Origin: Halanaerobiales bacterium
GTDB taxonomy: Bacteria; Bacillota; Halanaerobiia; Halanaerobiales; M55B127
Assembly (NCBI GenBank): GCA_021736965.1
Contig: JAIPEV010000088.1
Location: forward strand, 1-7,085
Length of the DNA stretch: 7,085 nucleotides
Direction of reading: 5' to 3'
This document shows, piece after piece, positions 5,242 through 7,085 of the stretch (positions are counted from its first letter, which is position 1; each line of letters starts with the position of its first letter). Under the pieces are notes generated by a model. That model saw only the letters and a list, made by a program, of their open reading frames with translations. It made no database searches and was not told the origin of the DNA. A program made the position numbers and the translations under genes.

Positions 5242-6207
5242 TTAATTTTTACGATACTTAGTCTTCCACAAAGCCATTGGGTGATATTTTATCCGAGCCA
5301 AAATTTCTTGGTCATCAAATAACAATTCGGGAGCATATTGATTATTTTCAAAACGTTCCAGAAACTCAATTTCATTTTTATGTAAAATCATCAAATCATT
5401 AATATATTCTTTTACAATCTTTTTGGCTCAATTTAAATTAAAATCATTATTACTTCCTATGACAGGTATCAAATCAGTTCTTATTTTATGTTTAGTTATT
5501 GAGTCAATTGCTTTAGTATCAAAAATTTTGTCAATTTTATTAGAAGAGATAGCCGCATAAAATATTACACCTTTATTTAATATTATTTTTTCTTTCTCAT
5601 CAAACAATCCAAAATTAATTAAATTTCTAATATCATATAAATCTCTTGCTGCAGCTCTATTAAATAATGCATTAATTTTACTTGCATAAATCTCAATCGG
5701 AGCTAGTGTTTTTATTCGATAATTACTAGAAAAATATTCGGTTATAATTGGACGTTCTTGTGCACATAGTATATGAGAACGCAGAGAATAATTAATTTCA
5801 AGTTTAATATTATCAAGATTTCCACCTGTTTTTGTGTACTTTTAAATCCATGAATCAAGACTATAAGGTGTTTTGCTTTTAGGGCTTTTTTTATATCCTT
5901 GTGAATCCATAAATCTATCAATAACAGTATTTATCTTTTCCCGCTTTTTAAGCATTTCATCACGACTATCAGTTTTCAGATAGTCTAAGTCAATATCAAC
6001 TGATAATCGAGGTAAATTAAAAATTGTTAAATTTATTGCAGTTCCCCCTTTTAGTGCAAGGTTTTCCTGAAGTAATGAATTTGTATTAAAATATTCTAAG
6101 ATATCTGCTAATCTTAAAACTTTTTCTAATGTATCTCTTATAAATCCTAAACTTTTGGCTTTTCTTCCTAAATATACTTTATCGTAATTAGACAAGTTTA
6201 TCACCAC
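5242..6207 (-). pseudogene. AbiEii/AbiGii-family nucleotidyltransferase toxin, two in-frame stops
   Basis: A single minus-strand frame of 322 codons matches the full length of an AbiEii-type toxin but is interrupted by TAA at 5842-5844 and TGA at 5428-5430. No frameshift is needed. N-terminal landmarks are LGFIRDTLEKVLRLADILEYF, LALKGGTAINL (the nucleotide-binding GG motif) and RLSVDIDLDY (the acidic DxD motif). After the TAA the homology continues: TGGNLDNIKLEINYSLRSH, IEIYASKINAL, AAARDLYDIRNL and HKIRTDLIP. After the TGA come KEYINDLMIL, APELLFDDQEIL and HPMALWKTKY, up to TAA 5242-5244. The start is one of two tandem GTG codons (6207 or 6204); the second gives MINLSNYDK, the usual family opening. 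It overlaps the antitoxin gene's end by 17-20 bases. Family toxins nucleotidylate or pyrophosphorylate cellular targets. As read, only a 121-residue N-terminal piece would be made. Confidence 0.87.
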
Positions 6208-6966
6208 TTTGATTAGTTATAGAAAATAAATTATTTGGAACAACTAGCTTCCATTCATTATTATAGTAATTATCATCATTACTTTTTTCCGTCAAATAGC
6301 GTGTGCTCTTTTCAATTTTTCTTTTACAATATTTAAAAAAATCATTCGATAGCTGCATTTTTTCTTTATAATGAGAAAGTAAATATCCAGTTTTTTGATA
6401 TAGAACCTGTATATCATATAATTCTAAATAAGATTTTAACTTGCTTTCATCAAGGTAATTTATGTTTTCAAGACAATTTAATAATTCTTCAAGTCCTCCT
6501 ATTTTTCTAAAATCTTTTATATTATCTATTACCGTTCTTTCTAAATCAGTCACTCTAACACCAGAAGTATTTTTAGGTTCTATAACTCCCGTTTTTGTTT
6601 TTGAATGAACATACTTATATTTTATATTTTCAAATTCAAAATCTCTAAATTTTGTTTCAGATGATATATATACTATATAATAAACTTGATTTGCTAACCC
6701 ATAAAATTCAAAAGCACTATGATGAGATATATATGCTGTATCTGTAACGGCATAAGCAATTTGATATTTTGATGCAACTACTTGACCTGTTGCAGGATTA
6801 ATACAAGAATAGATTTTTTTCTGATTTTTTTGACTAAATCTTTTTTCATTAATCGATCAAGAAGGGAATATGCTGTTTTAACATTATTATGTGTTAATTT
6901 TTTTTCATCTTCAATAGAAAAAACATCATATTGAGCTAATTCTTTATATCCAACCACTGCAACCAC
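6188..6966 (-). pseudogene. AbiEi-family type IV antitoxin, broken by a one-base frameshift
   Basis: The frame from GTG 6966 or 6957 encodes VVGYKELAQYDVFSIEDEKK, then LTHNNVKTAYSLLDRLMKKD and LVKKIRKK, a winged-helix N-terminus. It runs out of frame at a run of seven A (minus strand; T run 6814-6820) and stops at 6778. The -1 frame continues without a stop: YSCINPATGQVVASKYQIA, ISHHSAFEFYGLANQVYY, SETKFRDFEFENIKYKYV, RVTDLERTVIDNIKDF, GGLEELLNCLENINYLDE and YQKTGYLLSHYKEK, ending at TAA 6188-6190. One extra A would restore about 260 residues, the normal size for this antitoxin class. GTG 6957 has the better spacing from AAAGGA and is the likelier start. The protein would bind DNA, repress the operon and counter the downstream toxin. 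The run can be read as A_AAA_AAA in the starting frame, so slippage could restore some product, but decay is simpler. Confidence 0.85.
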
Positions 6967-7009
6967 TTCCTTTATTAATTTATCTTTAGTCTTTATTTTA
7001 AAAGAATTA

Positions 7010-7030
7010 TGTTATATTTTTAAAATAACA
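7010..7030. promoter_or_regulatory. Inverted repeat upstream of the AbiEi-like gene, possible operator
   Basis: TGTTAT-n9-ATAACA is a perfect 6+6 inverted repeat about 45-70 bases upstream of the antitoxin start. AbiEi proteins are known to autorepress through inverted repeats in their promoter, which this position fits. No well-spaced -35/-10 pair was found around it, so the call is tentative. Confidence 0.35.
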
Positions 7031-7085
7031 ATATTTAGTATTATTAATAATAATTTGTTTTCAATTTCCTCTTTCTTTAATTCTA

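Noticed and set aside
5428..5430. In-frame TGA as selenocysteine or Trp recoding
   Set aside because: The same gene also has an in-frame TAA, no Cys-type active site is expected there, and TGA acts as a normal stop for the ImmA-like gene at 3948-3950.
5842..6207. A complete 121-residue AbiEii-like small protein
   Set aside because: The family homology continues in the same frame past its stop for another 200 codons, so it is the first part of a broken gene.
6188..6553. A separate 121-residue gene starting at GTG 6553
   Set aside because: The frame is open far upstream with family-like sequence and no ATG; the GTG is an internal Val codon (GVRVTDLER) of the antitoxin.
1..7085. CRISPR arrays, tRNA or rRNA genes
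   Set aside because: No regularly spaced direct repeats and no tRNA- or rRNA-like segments were seen on either strand.

Overview
The window comes from an A+T-rich bacterium with strong purine-rich Shine-Dalgarno sites, frequent GTG starts and an ISL3-type insertion sequence remnant. This points to a low-GC Firmicute, probably a clostridial or Halanaerobiales-like anaerobe; the lineage is inference from style, not from a marker gene. Apart from the transposase fragment at the left edge, every gene lies on the minus strand. The region reads as an accessory island: two intact gene sets sit among three decayed toxin-antitoxin genes and a broken transposase.

Left to right: (1) 3-329 is the C-terminal end of an ISL3-family transposase whose catalytic Glu motif has been scrambled. 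(2) 375-2785 is a two-gene minus-strand operon. A 562-residue radical SAM/SPASM enzyme with a PqqD-like N-terminal region and an unusual 100-residue C-terminal extension is followed 26 bases later by a 231-residue protein. That protein opens with an Arg-x-Gly-Phe...Asp-His-Ser-Ser-Thr-Ser-Tyr-Glu-Phe motif and looks like the enzyme's partner or substrate. (3) 2786-3391 has no intact gene. It contains a wrecked N-terminal fragment of an AbiEi-like antitoxin (2879-3110) and a long imperfect hairpin (3330-3370) after the next operon.

(4) 3392-5015 is a tightly packed three-gene operon: Xre-type regulator, ImmA/IrrE-type zinc metallopeptidase and PIN-like nuclease. The first two genes abut (TAA directly followed by ATG) and the last two overlap by 11 bases. 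A promoter with a perfect GTAACA-n4-TGTTAC operator in its spacer lies upstream, which suggests autorepression by the Xre protein. A plausible model is that the peptidase cuts the repressor on a signal and so releases the nuclease. No dedicated small antitoxin for the PIN protein is visible.

(5) 5242-6966 is a type IV (AbiE-like) toxin-antitoxin pair in the usual antitoxin-then-toxin order with overlapping ends. Both genes are broken here: the antitoxin by a one-base frameshift in a run of seven A, the toxin by two in-frame stops (TAA and TGA). (6) 6967-7085 is upstream sequence with a possible operator.

The two most interesting items are the radical SAM/231-residue pair and the regulator-protease-nuclease operon.
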